Source: Podaxis mareebaensis
Lineage: Eukaryota; Basidiomycota; Agaricomycetes; Agaricales; Agaricaceae
DNA: 64,000 bases
Reading direction: 5' to 3'
NCBI GenBank assembly: GCA_018524725.1
Contig: JAEUWP010000036.1
Span: 1-64,000, forward strand
A program made the translations under genes and the position numbers. The notes under the pieces were generated by a model, which saw only the letters and a program-made list of their open reading frames with translations, ran no database searches and was not told where the DNA came from. Position 1 is the stretch's first letter; the number at the start of each line of letters is the position of its first letter. Shown piece after piece: positions 11,457 to 21,888 of this stretch.

Positions 11457-12364
11457 TTGCCTCAGAAGTCACTCTTGTTTGCCACCAGTACCGTGGCGAT
11501 AACTTCTTGTGCAGACACTTTGCGTGCGTGTTTCTTGTTTTTCTGTGCTCTCACGTTGATCATGTAATTGTTCATGGTAGTCACTATCGGGTTCCCCGCA
11601 TCGCATCTAGGACTATGGCTAGGGTTTCTTCCAAGTCACCTTCAAACCCAAACCATCCTATTCTGTCAAAGCTTCTAACACCCATCCCCACTTCCCCATC
11701 TTTGGCAACATCATTCTCAGGCCCTACTAGACCCACTACCTTTGAGGACAGTAACACCTCCAGTATCCGACAAACAGCACCTGCAACAAGCCCTCCGAGC
11801 AATTCAAGGACAAGTATTCTTCCATCTCCGGTAGCACCATCGTCCGTTGGCTCAACAGGGCCCGTCCACCATCATGTAGCTAACCTCAAGCTCATTATTC
11901 CAGTTTCGAGTATTGTGGCTCTGGCTTTGATTTCAGGCCTTGCCATTGTTTGGATCAAGATTACCAGAAGGAGGAATGTACTATGCCCATATCCTGTGGG
12001 AAGCACTGGGGGAGCTCTTGTGAGAGATGGTAGCAGGCAAATGAAGTCTAGAGAAGGCATGGGTGTATCAAGAACGGAGCTGGTGAATAATGCCAGACCC
12101 GTACATCAACCGGGGCACACTGTGGGTACATCCACAGAGGGGTCGCAACAACAGCTTCTCATGGCAATGCTGCAAAGACTTGCAGCTGTGGAAGAGGCCA
12201 TACGATTACCAACCCGGGTACCTGCAACTACAGGCCGGGGTCCAGTTACAATGAATGACTGGGAAGATCAACCACCGGACTATATTTCACACCACGACGA
12301 CCTTCCCCAGCAAATTACTCACTCGGTTCCTACCGAGAATCCAAGAAACACATTGGGGCATTGA
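11457..12364 (+). CDS. Family member A: single-pass membrane protein with coiled coil and PPxY; ATG missing
   Basis: Best model is 11457-11527 joined to 11581-12364 (phase-2 intron). Exon 1 encodes a signal peptide (LLFATSTVAITSCA) that matches the unit B copy, but the position of B's ATG is TTG here and no in-frame ATG lies before the upstream stop. Exon 2 encodes a Ser/Thr/Pro stalk, the helix LKLIIPVSSIVALALISGLA, the basic stop ITRRR, a PYP motif, a short helical QQQLLMAMLQRLAAVEEA (probable coiled coil) and NDWEDQPPDY, a PPxY motif. PPxY motifs bind WW domains of NEDD4/Rsp5 ubiquitin ligases; that this one does is inference. The lost start may mean a non-AUG start, an unseen exon, or a pseudogene. 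Confidence 0.65.
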
Positions 12365-13218
12365 ACTTTGGACGTCCGTGTCCCAGGTGTCATATCTACC
12401 CACATGGGTACCCCAGAATCATTAATGCATCGCATTCATCCCTCTCCAGCCAGGTTCGCTCCCTACATTATTCTCACCCAATCCTGGCCACAAGATATTT
12501 CCTTCCCATATCTTTCGTGTTCTGGCATAGGCACTTGCATTTGCATACTACCTTCACTCCTGTTTGCAAAGTCTATTGCGAAACCATCATTTTTGACTAC
12601 CTTATAACCGTCCAAATCTCTGAGGATGTGTTCTTTGACGATTTGGGGATATGTAGATGAAGTCTCACTCGTTTAAGCAAGGTCGAAGGCCCGGGCCAAG
12701 GATTGAGTACCGAACCATGTGCCTTAAGGGCCAACTATCGCAGTCAAGTTGTGTCGGGAAGAGTGAGGCCTGGCTGTCAGATAATGTGGGGTCCTCTCCC
12801 TACTTCAGTGCTGCCCTGTTCATCCTCGGTTCCTGGGCCATAGTCAACATCATTATCGTGACAACCACATTTGACCACACCATGGTTCGTTCTTAACATA
12901 TTCTCTGGAATTGGAGTCCAGTATCATGCACGCCATACCCTGTATTGTGGATTGCCCCCAAGTGGGGTTTGCATCAGTGTTCCAGATCTTTCAATTTTTT
13001 TTTTATCAAGGACGATTTGCCCCTTGTAACTGAATTGAGGGCTAGTTGGTTATTCTGGTTCAGCAAAGAAAATGCCATAACGACAAGAAATTAGAAACAG
13101 GCACCATGGCTGTTCATCAACAAGTTGAAAGACTTTTTGTTTGCAGGGGCTCATGAGAGTTCTAAATCAAGCTACCTTTTTGGATGCATGCCTAGACTTG
13201 GTTGGATGTCTTCCCTCT
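12365..13218. other. Noncoding 3' part of unit A
   Basis: No gene supported. Sequence here reappears diverged at about 17,040-17,930 in unit B, including a block ending in a CACATTTGACCACACCATGG-like element. A run of T lies at about 12,996-13,005. Confidence 0.4.
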
Positions 13219-13749
13219 CGAGTGTGAGGACATCTATTTGATTATGTGCAGCTGAAAGCTGGATTAGGGGACCTGGTGAGGAAATATGGACTGCACGAAG
13301 TGGTTATTAGTGTGCCAGGTGCTGTGTGGCCGAATGGCAGTGTTGTAAGGGAGGGGAGTGCAACTTCTGGTAATTCAAAGCCGTCACCTTCGCAGTTGAC
13401 ATCAAGCTTGACTACACCACATTTGTTGCCAGTTCCTGGGCCTCCATCACCATCGCAGTTCCTCAGTATCTTTTCCAAGTCGAGTAAACCCAAGTTGGGT
13501 TCAATGATACCCATGCCATATCCTCCACCAAATGCACTGCCTCAGGTGGATATTACACCTCTTCCATTCTCCAAGATTTCAGTTTCTTTGGCTCCAAGGA
13601 CAATTGATCTTGTAGTTGGATCAAGTGTCAATAAGTGTACACTGGTTCAGGTGCAGAGATGTGGCAGGGATGAGAAATTGGAGATAGGCACTAGGCTGCT
13701 CATTAATGAGCTGAAGGACTACTTGCCTGCCAAGGCCCATGAACCTTGA
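13219..13749 (+). pseudogene. Truncated duplicate of the 9491 gene
   Basis: This is the 3' half of the conserved gene at 9491-10602. It lacks a start codon and the F-box-like part, and a deletion of about 10 bases near 13,234 shifts the frame. From 13,236 the frame is open to TGA and keeps blocks such as KYGLHEVVISVPG, IFSKSSKPKLGS and VQVQRCGRDEKLE. Most substitutions relative to the parent are C to T or G to A at former CpG sites. It shows that the duplication breakpoint lies inside the parent gene. Confidence 0.75.
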
Positions 13750-14547
13750 GATTAAATTCACTGTTTTTTCCTTGAACCCTTGGATTTGCTTAGATACTTT
13801 TGCCTTAATTTAATCCATGTATGCATAGGTCATACTTACTACTGTCATACTTATCTTATCTAGAGCAGAATGTTCTGATCAGCTCTTCCTATGGGTCTGG
13901 AATGGAATCTGCTCAACTTGCAATTCCTCTTACTTTACAATAAAATAGCTCCCATATGCTCAACTGCTAGACAAGCTCAACAGAGATGATTTGATCCATA
14001 TATTACCAACCATCCAGCAGGCTGAGTTGCAAGACCCTTCAGCTGGGCCATGGTATTCCAAATTTAGGCATACTCACTCATACCTTGTAAGCATTCAGTT
14101 CCAGACCATGATATCTCAACAATGAAAAACTTGTTTGTGCCTTAGTACTCTTCTGACTGATGTTTGATCTTTCCAAAAAAATTCTAAGGAATGCACAGTG
14201 CAGTCACAGGTTTGCATTATGTGGTTGAGGCAGTTGAGTTCATTGCATTCACCCACATAGGGGTAGGTGACTGATAAATTCATGTGTTGGACAATCAAAT
14301 GAAATGGAATGTGTGAGAGCAGATGAAGTATACCTCAGCCAGTCATGACAAATGAGGTGAGGCAAAAACAAATGTGCTTGTATAAGCTTGTTGTTACTAG
14401 CCAAGCATGAACAGAACTCCACTTGGTGTGGGACAAATATCAACTTGACTGATCAGAATATTACCAAGCCACTACATTTGATTGCACAGAATCACTTTCT
14501 CAAATTATGTTTTGCAGTAACCAACATTGGTTTGTATTTTCATCAAC

Positions 14548-14555
14548 ATATATAG
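14548..14555 (+). promoter_or_regulatory. TATA box of membrane gene B
   Basis: CATATATAG, the unit B counterpart of the element at 11,386, about 70 bases before the ATG at 14,621. Confidence 0.45.
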
Positions 14556-14620
14556 CTTGCAGCAGGGAGGTAGATGAGTGAGATTCTCACTCCACACCTC
14601 CCACAGAACCTCCCTCTGAC

Positions 14621-15887
14621 ATGCTTCAGCAGTTGCTCTTGTTTGTTACTGGTACCATTGTGACAATAACCTCTTTTGCAGATATTCTGCATATGTGCTT
14701 CCTATGTCCCCATTCTGATCATTACAGCTCACACCAGTGTTGATTTGCAGTCACTATTGGATTCCACTTTTTTCTGACAACCTAGCAATTAGGGTTATAA
14801 CTGAAGGTTTTAAATATCCTTCTATAGCATCCATGTCTACATTCATCTCACTCAATCTCTCATAATAGTCTGACCTACCTCAAGACCCTCAACTATGACT
14901 GCAGTAGGACAAACCACTTCATTGGATACACTCACAGGCATACCACTAATAGGACTCAGCCTGTTTTCTCTAGTCCAATTGTCCCCTACCAGTCTACTAG
15001 TGTCCACTCCATCCAAAGGAGCCATTACCCCCCAAACCAGCCCACCTCCACCAATACCATCCCCAGACTCTACTGGCTCAATGACCTCCAAGGACAGTAT
15101 AGATTCCACTTTGACCAGTAAAAGCACAGTATTCCATGCCAGTTCCTCCTCCTCAACATCATTCTCAGATTTTACTACCTCAACCACCATCAGTAACCAA
15201 CATATAATGCCTTCAAGGGGCCCTCCAGATAACCTAGGAACAAGTACTCTCACATCTTCACTACTGTCATTGTTCATCCCATCATCCACAAATTCAATAG
15301 GGCCAACTCATCACATGGCCAACCTCAAACTCATTATCCCACTTTCAAGTATTGTGGCTCTAGTCCTGGTTTCAGGCATTGTAATTATCTGGCCCAGGAT
15401 TACTAGAAGGAAGAGAATTTTATACCTGGTACACCCATATTCTACTGGAAGCTCTGGAAATGCTCTTGTGAAAGGTGGTATCAGGGAAATGAAACCTAGA
15501 GAAGGCAGAGTGGCACTGAGAATGGGGGAGAAGCTAATGAATGATACTACCCCAGTATGCCAACCAGGGAACACTACTGATACACATACAGAGAGATCAC
15601 AACAACAGCTTCTTATTACAATGTTGCAAAGGCTTACAGCTGTTGAAGAGGCTGTACAATTATCAAATCAGGTATCCCCAACTATGTGTCAGGCTCCAGT
15701 TACAATGAACAACTATGAAGATCAACTACTAGATTATAGTTTGTTGGTAGGGGGTCTATCCAGCAAACTATCCAATTGGGTCCTGCCAAAAGACCCAGCT
15801 TATCCAGGGGTTAATCTTGGCTATCTCTCATGGCATCCCAGGAGTACCTTCCTAACAAATCATCCCATATTCATTACCCTCCTGTAG
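14621..15887 (+). pseudogene. Family member B: CpG-eroded membrane protein, probably inactive
   Basis: An ATG at 14,621 opens a good signal peptide (MLQQLLLFVTGTIVTITSFA) in exon 14,621-14,694. An intron with a GATTTGCAG acceptor leads to 14,751, at the same phase-2 position as in gene A, but this frame stops at about 14,863. The main body (14,895-15,887, 330 residues from an internal ATG) is in another frame. It encodes a Ser/Thr stalk, helix LKLIIPLSSIVALVLVSGIV, basic ITRRKR and the coiled-coil-like QQQLLITMLQRLTAVEEA. The PPxY motif is changed to EDQLLDY and the tail is extended. Despite heavy CpG loss the body stays open; only CGA codons turn into stops by this route, so survival may be chance. 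It could still be expressed with a different splice form. Confidence 0.6.
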
Positions 15888-18800
15888 AGATTGGGCACTG
15901 TCTGAGCACAAATGCCCATCCATCACCCTTTCCCCACTAGCCCCAATGTTTTGCCTCTGTTTCACCACTCTTCCCTCCACCCACTTAACACCCCAAGCAC
16001 TCAACAACTTCACTCCCAACCATGTTCACTAAAACCAGCAAATATTGACAACCCTGGACCCACCACTCAAGATAGCTGATGCAACTGACTTAGCTAATGC
16101 ACCTGGTGTGCATACCAAGCTTGACAGACACCCAAAACTCTTAGTATCATAGATAAGTTTCCTTTTCCTCTCCCTCCATTTTCTTTTATTTCAAATTTTA
16201 TGCTTGATTTCTCTTGGCTTCAATATTACATCAAGCAGAATGGGCATTCAACTGCCATGTTCACTCCCTCTACTCCATTTTCCACCAATCCCTTCTCTTC
16301 TCTCTCTCTCTTGTTGTATCATCATAAAACTATAGTGCAAGAGGTTTAGTAACCACTAGTTTTGGACAACAATAATGGTGGTTCAGGATAACATGATTTT
16401 TCTTAGTTCTCTTGCCAAAATGCTCAGATTTGTAGCCTGAACAAAACCCTAAGACAGAATTCTCTGAAGGTCAAAACTGATGGAGCTATAATTTCAGACT
16501 ATTTTGAAATTTGCTAGACTACCATATATAGATGTATATACCTAAATGGAAGGCCCCTAACTAATCCATTTGTCCACCCATCTTTTCAGAAATATGCCAT
16601 GTGATGCAAACTTGCATGAATTGAAGTCACAGACCTGTCTTTGAGCTGACTTGGCATCCAGGCCAGTCTCATGAGCACCAATCCACCTCCAGATACAGTG
16701 TTTCCATGGGCAGCTGCAGCTTTTTGTGCTTTCAATGCTCTTTTATGAGGCTTGTGAGACATTATGGGTATCAAGGATGTATATTGAAGGCTAGGAGTAG
16801 TACAAAATATATTCTAAAAATCGGAATATTTTCGAAAATTTCTGGACTCAAATCCACCATTCACCCAAAAGTGGTGCTGACTAAGCCTCTTGCACCATAG
16901 CAATATTACTCCTTTAAGTTCTCCTTAATTGTAGGTATATTCTCATATAAATATGGTAATGTATCTACAGAGGAGACCAGTGAATAAGACCCCTCAGTTT
17001 ATCCCTTTACTTGAAGCTATATAGACTCTCATTTTTATTGGCATCCCTCTTCTTCTTTGTAACTTCAACCTGCTGGGTCAAAGCCTTGTCAGACAAATGC
17101 TGACACCTCACATCATCATTTCTTGCTACTGCTGCCTTCCCTCTTCACTCTAACCAGCTTCATTCCTAATATAATCTCAGCAAATCTTTTCTATATGATA
17201 CCATCCCCCTACACCTTCCATACTCTAGGATTGACATTCATTTCCACATACTTAACACCTATATTTAAATCCTATTTATACCTCAACCTCATAACCACAC
17301 AAATTTCATTATGCAAAACCACCACTCCTGACTGCCTTTAAACCATCAAAATCCTTGAGGATAAGTTCTTCAATGGGTACAAGTCACATAGGACATGGAG
17401 TATCCTCATTCATGCAGGATCAAGTGCCCAGCATGAAGGGACAATCTTCATAGTCAAGTTTCATCGAGAAAAGAGAAGACCAGCTGTTAGATAAATGTGA
17501 AGTCTTCTTCACACTTTGATGCAAGCATGATTGCATATGCTATTTTCATTCACAGCTCCTGGACCATTGTCAACATTGTTATTATCACTGCACCCACAAT
17601 TGATTTCATTGTGGTTCTTTAACATCTTCTCAGTGTTATACATGCCATACCCTGCAACTTATGCAGCATCCAGGGTGGATGTTACACTAGCATTGTGAAC
17701 CTTCCAATTCATTTTTCTTTAGCAAGAACAACTCACTTTGGAGTTGAACTGGGTGCTAGTGCATTCCACAAAAAACAACATGGTGACAATGAGCAATTAG
17801 AATACAGACACTAGGGGGTTTATCAACTGGTTGAAAAACTTCTGCTTGCAGAGGCTCATGGCCAAACATATCTTCTTTGATATATGCCTGGATTTGGTGG
17901 GATATCTTCCCTATACATAGAATGTAATCCCCTTTTCCAGAGTGCAGTATGGAGTCTGTCTGACCAAGTCTTCCCATGGTCCTACATTGACTCATGGTTC
18001 TTTGTTAGGGGAGGGAATACATGACAAGTGTCAAACTGTTTTCACATTAGGAAATGCCATTTGTGGAAGAATATGCTCCCTGGACTTCAGCCTGGAGTTG
18101 GTGCATATCACATGATGTATCATCAATGCAGTAGCACCAATTATACTGAGCCAGCATCTCCCTCCATAAATAAAGCATGGTAGCTGGACCATTCTCTTGT
18201 ATATTATCAAGTGTGTAAGGATCTTCTACCAACAAGAAAACCTCTCTGACCATGTTCTCTCATATGAACTCGAGGTCTACTTCAAACACAGATGTTCAGG
18301 GAATGGAACTTACAAATGTGGCTCTTTGCTGCAATAGCAAAATTTTGTCCATCAACAGAAAAAACTCATCATGATTATGATATATCACATCCAAGTGTTC
18401 CAACATCAAGGGCTTGATTGCACCCCCCAAAGTTCTCCTGCCAAATCTTTGATTGTTCCACTGAAGTTTTGAGAGAAGAATAGATTACCACAAAATAGTG
18501 TAAGGCAGATTGTAGCAGGGAGGCCACTTGTATTCACACTAGCCAAATGCCTCAAATGATTTTTTTGGTAACATATATCCTGGAGTTGGACCACAAGGGA
18601 GAACATGGGTATGCTCACAGACTCCAGTCTCATATACCCAATGGTCAAAGTATTGGTAGAGCAGGGCTCAGAATGCAACAGTCAACTTTGAATTTTGCAC
18701 CCTAATTTAGAGTTAGTGCAGTACCCTGAGATCATCACTCCCCCACTTGCATCTTTAAACCTTCTTTTTTTTTTGACAAACAGATCATTTGTTGTGGTAA

Positions 18801-19180
18801 CCAACTGATGTGTTTTCTGCACATGGGGGTGAAATTTCAAGAGCAGCTTGCTCCCATATACATTTCATTCGAGTGCTTCACTCAAAACTGGCTTCTCATC
18901 CAACAAGTCACACTTTGGGTGCACTGGCAGTCGCTTAATGGAGTTTCTCACTGGGGACACTGGTGGACTGTTTGGTAGTGGACTATTCAGGGGAATGTAT
19001 GTCTCTATGCGTTCTCATTAGAGTCGTGGCAGCTCACAGGAATTTGACAATCATTATCAGGGGTGAAGAGATAAGCCAAATGGTCGTATCTGAGCTTGAA
19101 TCCACCGGGATTGAAGCTACAATGTAGGCTCTTCCCTTGTTACAAAAGTCAAGACATACATAACTTGTGGTTGGTTTTAG
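15888..19180. other. Long gap, mostly CpG-free, no gene recognised
   Basis: Contains about 1.1 kb with no match in unit A (15,890-17,040), the diverged 3' part of unit B, and about 0.9 kb of unrecognised CpG-free DNA (17,930-18,866). CpG returns abruptly from 18,869 on. A signal-peptide exon for family member C is expected between 18,870 and 19,150, but I could not identify it. Confidence 0.5.
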
Positions 19181-19982
19181 CCCAGGCACTACTCATACTA
19201 GTAGAACAACTAGTAGAACACCTATGATCATCCCGGTACCCACAACACCAAAACCGACTAATAGCAACAGTCTGGCCCATTTCACCACCACGAAGACTAC
19301 TACCGCGAGTAGTACTGTCACCATTCAAAAAACTCCATCTGTTACACAGTCCCCCAGGGACAAATCAAGCACAGGAACTCTTACGCCTTCTATAGCATTG
19401 CCACCCACCCCCACAACACATTCTACAAGCGGTTCGAGCATGGGAATTCTTTCATCTGTTGTGGCTGAATCGTCCGCTGCACCGACGGCGGCGTTACATC
19501 ACAACGCTAACCTCAGTCTTATTGTCCCAATTTCAACTAGTGGGGTTCTGGTCTTGGGTTTGGGCTTTGCAGTCCTATGGTTCAAATTCCTAAGGAGGCA
19601 GAGAACGATGTCAGGTGGTCCAGGCAAAACATTGCGTCCGTATCCCACAGGAGACATAGAAGGAGCTGTGGACGACAGTGGCAAGCGACCTAAATGTAGA
19701 GGGAACACGGTCAAACCAGAAACGGAGACGGTGACTAGCAGCTCAGCTCCCGCATGCCAGTTCGGTTTCGCCACTGGGATATCTGCGTCGGGGGAACAAC
19801 AGATGGAGAGTCCAGCTCTTGTAACAGCATTGTGGCACAGGCTCGCGGCACTTGAAGCAGCTATGCAAGCCCCTACCCAGGCGCCCTCAGTTACAAGCCA
19901 GATGCCAGTTGCGACAAACGACTGGGAAGATTCGCCACCAGAATATGTTTCGCAGGCGGACACCCCCCCTGGACGAACTTGA
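19181..19982 (+). CDS. Family member C: single-pass membrane protein with PPxY (5' incomplete)
   Basis: The main exon follows a GGTTTTAG acceptor at 19,173-19,180 and starts in phase 2, the same intron phase as members A and E. It encodes a Thr/Ser/Pro stalk, the family helix (ANLSLIVPISTSGVLVLGLG), the basic stop FLRRQR, an RPYP motif, a short helix (ALWHRLAALEAAMQ) and NDWEDSPPEYVS, a PPxY motif, ending PPGRT. CpG content is normal, unlike member B. The first exon, which should carry the signal peptide, is not identified. Confidence 0.65.
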
Positions 19983-20856
19983 GTCCACTGGGTCCAGCTG
20001 GCGAAACGTAAGTGTGCCTGAAACATTCTTTCGACTGGATACCCACGTCTCACCATAGCATATCTATTTGCACCTCATCATCGTGTTCGCTTATTTCCAA
20101 CTATCTTCGTTCTTTATACTGTTGTTGGTCAATTTCGACATGATTTTGCCCACACCATCCTTCATGATTTCGGACAATGAGGGTTTCGTTCTCCACATTC
20201 GTTGCTGCCGCCTGTTTACCCTTTATACCTAGTTTCACAAATACCCGACCACACCAGTTGACAACCCACCACAAAGCACCATTCCACCTTAATAGTTCAA
20301 AATCCCTGAGGGGATACGTCACTGTGCTAGGCCTACATCCTGGCCACGAAGGTCGCAAGAAGCGCAACCGGCCTATGTCTCCCATATAAGTGTGTGCCTA
20401 CTTGGCCCAAGTTGACCGAACGACTTACGCGTGTCCCCGGCTGGGAATAGACCCACTCCATCAACCCATGATTTATCGTCGGAGTGGGGCTTCGCCTTGG
20501 CCTACCAATAGTGTTTGCCAGGAACTCCGCCTCCTGGAATTTACCTAAACACAGCAGACGTACAATGAAAAATATGACTCACCAGGGAATAACATCCCAC
20601 TTACTTAGTCGACGCACCACGAAGATCCTGTTGCCCACACTTTTGGCTCACATATTGATGCCAATTTTGCTTTATAGTTTGTTTGTAGGAACCTTCGGGC
20701 GAGCCCTTCAAAGTTCACGAAGGGCACGGTGAATGAGGCCACAATGAGCGCCAAGTATACGTAGTCGGTGATCCCCGAATGAAGTCTGGAGTCGAATAGG
20801 CGCTAAAGTAACCTTCAACGCCTCAATACTCACCTATTTCTTACCCTATTGTTTTA
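19983..20856. other. Intergenic; possible missed membrane exon near 20,610-20,730
   Basis: No complete gene. A frame ending at 20,732 contains a hydrophobic run (ILLPTLLAHILMPILLYSLF) followed by a basic end (SSRRAR), which could be the helix exon of the gene at 20,857 if spliced to it. I did not find a convincing donor, so this stays a suggestion. Confidence 0.3.
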
Positions 20857-21888
20857 ATGTGCTGGTCTGCATTCTGTTTCTCCGAGGAGTCACCCCGTGG
20901 GAGTAGTATGGCGCCCCGCAAAACCAGAGCGAGGCGAGATTCATTTGGCTTGGAACTGAGGGAGGATGGCACCATTACGTTCGACCTCCCAAGGGAGAAT
21001 CTGGAGATGAGCATCGCCAAGCCCGTAAAAAGCAACGTTCGACATGGTGGAAATGCAGGAAGGACCACTTCAGTGACGGGCAGCAGTAACAGTAGCAGTG
21101 GTCATCGCCCTCGACCCCAGGAGCCGGAGCGACAGCAGGCCATGGTGTCTCCACCAAAAACGAGGCGTAGGCGGGACTCTTCTGGGTTGGAGGTGAGAGA
21201 GGATGGGACGCTTTCGTTGGACCAACTTCCGGATAGTAGCGAAGTGTCGAGGGTGACGGTTGCGAGACCTGTGGTTAGGGGTGTTCGGCATAATGGGGGA
21301 GTTGGAACCAGCGATGGTGCCAGTCCTCGGATGGGCATTGGTTATGGACCTCACCAAAGTGATTCAGGAAGGATCACGATATCTCCAAATAGCGCGGGAC
21401 GAAGCCGCTCTTCCGCTATTGGTGGAAGAAGGGAATCCACCGCTCGTGCCGGGGGGACAAGTCGCATTCATCGCAACAAGAACAATGGAATTAATCATGG
21501 GAGAAGTATCAACACAGGTGGTAACCATGTTCAGAGGCGTGATGATGGTGGCGGTGATGGGCAGGGGCAGGGAGGGCATCAATCGCTTCGAGTGTCCGTA
21601 TGTCAGCAATCCACGACGACCGAAGACAGCCACATATGCAGCCAGAGCCAAAACCACACGGGACCCTCTGTCACTTCTGAATTCATGGTGTCCGAGACAC
21701 GGGGACGATCAGGTGTACGAGCAGAACAGACACAAACGCGGCCGACGGATGATTCGGAACTCGAAATATTGAGGGAACGAGTACGCAGGCTTGAGGCAGC
21801 ACTGGTAGAACGTGCTCAACCACCCAATACGGGGAGCTTGGATGCACCACCAGCATACGAGTCGCGTCCCAGCTCTCCCATACCATGA
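20857..21888 (+). CDS. Family member D: repeat-containing protein with coiled coil and PPxY
   Basis: Open frame of 343 residues; the true start may be this ATG, the internal MAPRKTRARRD, or an upstream exon. It has an internal tandem repeat of about 60 residues. Copy 1 has RRDSFGLELREDGTITFDL and later NVRHGG; copy 2 has RRDSSGLEVREDGTLSLDQL and later GVRHNG. A Gly/Ser/Arg-rich disordered middle follows. The C-terminus has a predicted coiled coil (LEILRERVRRLEAALVERAQ) and a PPAYESRPSSP motif almost the same as in member E. No membrane helix lies in this exon, so D is either cytoplasmic or misses its 5' exons. Confidence 0.65.
   Translation: MCWSAFCFSEESPRGSSMAPRKTRARRDSFGLELREDGTITFDLPRENLEMSIAKPVKSNVRHGGNAGRTTSVTGSSNSSSGHRPRPQEPERQQAMVSPPKTRRRRDSSGLEVREDGTLSLDQLPDSSEVSRVTVARPVVRGVRHNGGVGTSDGASPRMGIGYGPHQSDSGRITISPNSAGRSRSSAIGGRRESTARAGGTSRIHRNKNNGINHGRSINTGGNHVQRRDDGGGDGQGQGGHQSLRVSVCQQSTTTEDSHICSQSQNHTGPSVTSEFMVSETRGRSGVRAEQTQTRPTDDSELEILRERVRRLEAALVERAQPPNTGSLDAPPAYESRPSSPIP

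Larger units (their letters stand above)
10030..13218. repeat. Tandem segmental duplication, unit A
   Basis: Unit A runs from inside the 9491 gene (CTCGAGCGTGAGGACAT at about 10,033) to about 13,218. Unit B starts with the matching CTCGAGTGTGAGGACAT. Matching landmarks in the same order include the 3' half of the 9491 gene, a TATA box (11,386 and 14,548), the membrane-protein gene, the downstream block at 12,600-12,900 (compare 17,340-17,640) and the end block near 13,080-13,215 (compare 17,760-17,915). Unit A keeps ordinary CpG content. Confidence 0.8.
13219..17930. repeat. Tandem segmental duplication, unit B (CpG-depleted copy)
   Basis: Diverged second copy of unit A, longer by about 1.5 kb mainly because of extra DNA between 15,890 and 17,040. 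Differences from A are dominated by CG to TG or CA changes, for example GCGCGG to GTGTGG and GCGAGG to GTAAGG in the pseudogene at its start. The 3' limit near 17,930 is where I stop recognising unit A sequence. Confidence 0.75.
13750..18866. other. CpG-free block
   Basis: Reading every line of this 5.1-kb stretch I find only four CG dinucleotides (near 16,815, 16,835, 17,466 and 18,270). Flanking DNA on both sides has several CG per line. The block covers most of unit B and about 0.9 kb beyond it. TG and CA are correspondingly abundant, the footprint of deamination of methylated cytosine in CpG. Confidence 0.85.

Noticed and set aside
14895..15887. Calling member B an intact functional gene
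   Set aside because: The 330-codon frame is open, but its signal-peptide exon is out of phase, the PPxY is lost and the whole region is CpG-eroded.
13750..18866. Classical repeat-induced point mutation (RIP) as the cause of CpG loss
   Set aside because: Ascomycete RIP favours CpA and hits both copies; here losses centre on CpG and one copy only, so methylation and deamination fit better.
19499..20056. Minus-strand ORF of 185 codons opposite member C
   Set aside because: It mirrors the coding frame of C exactly over the family helix and has no independent motif.
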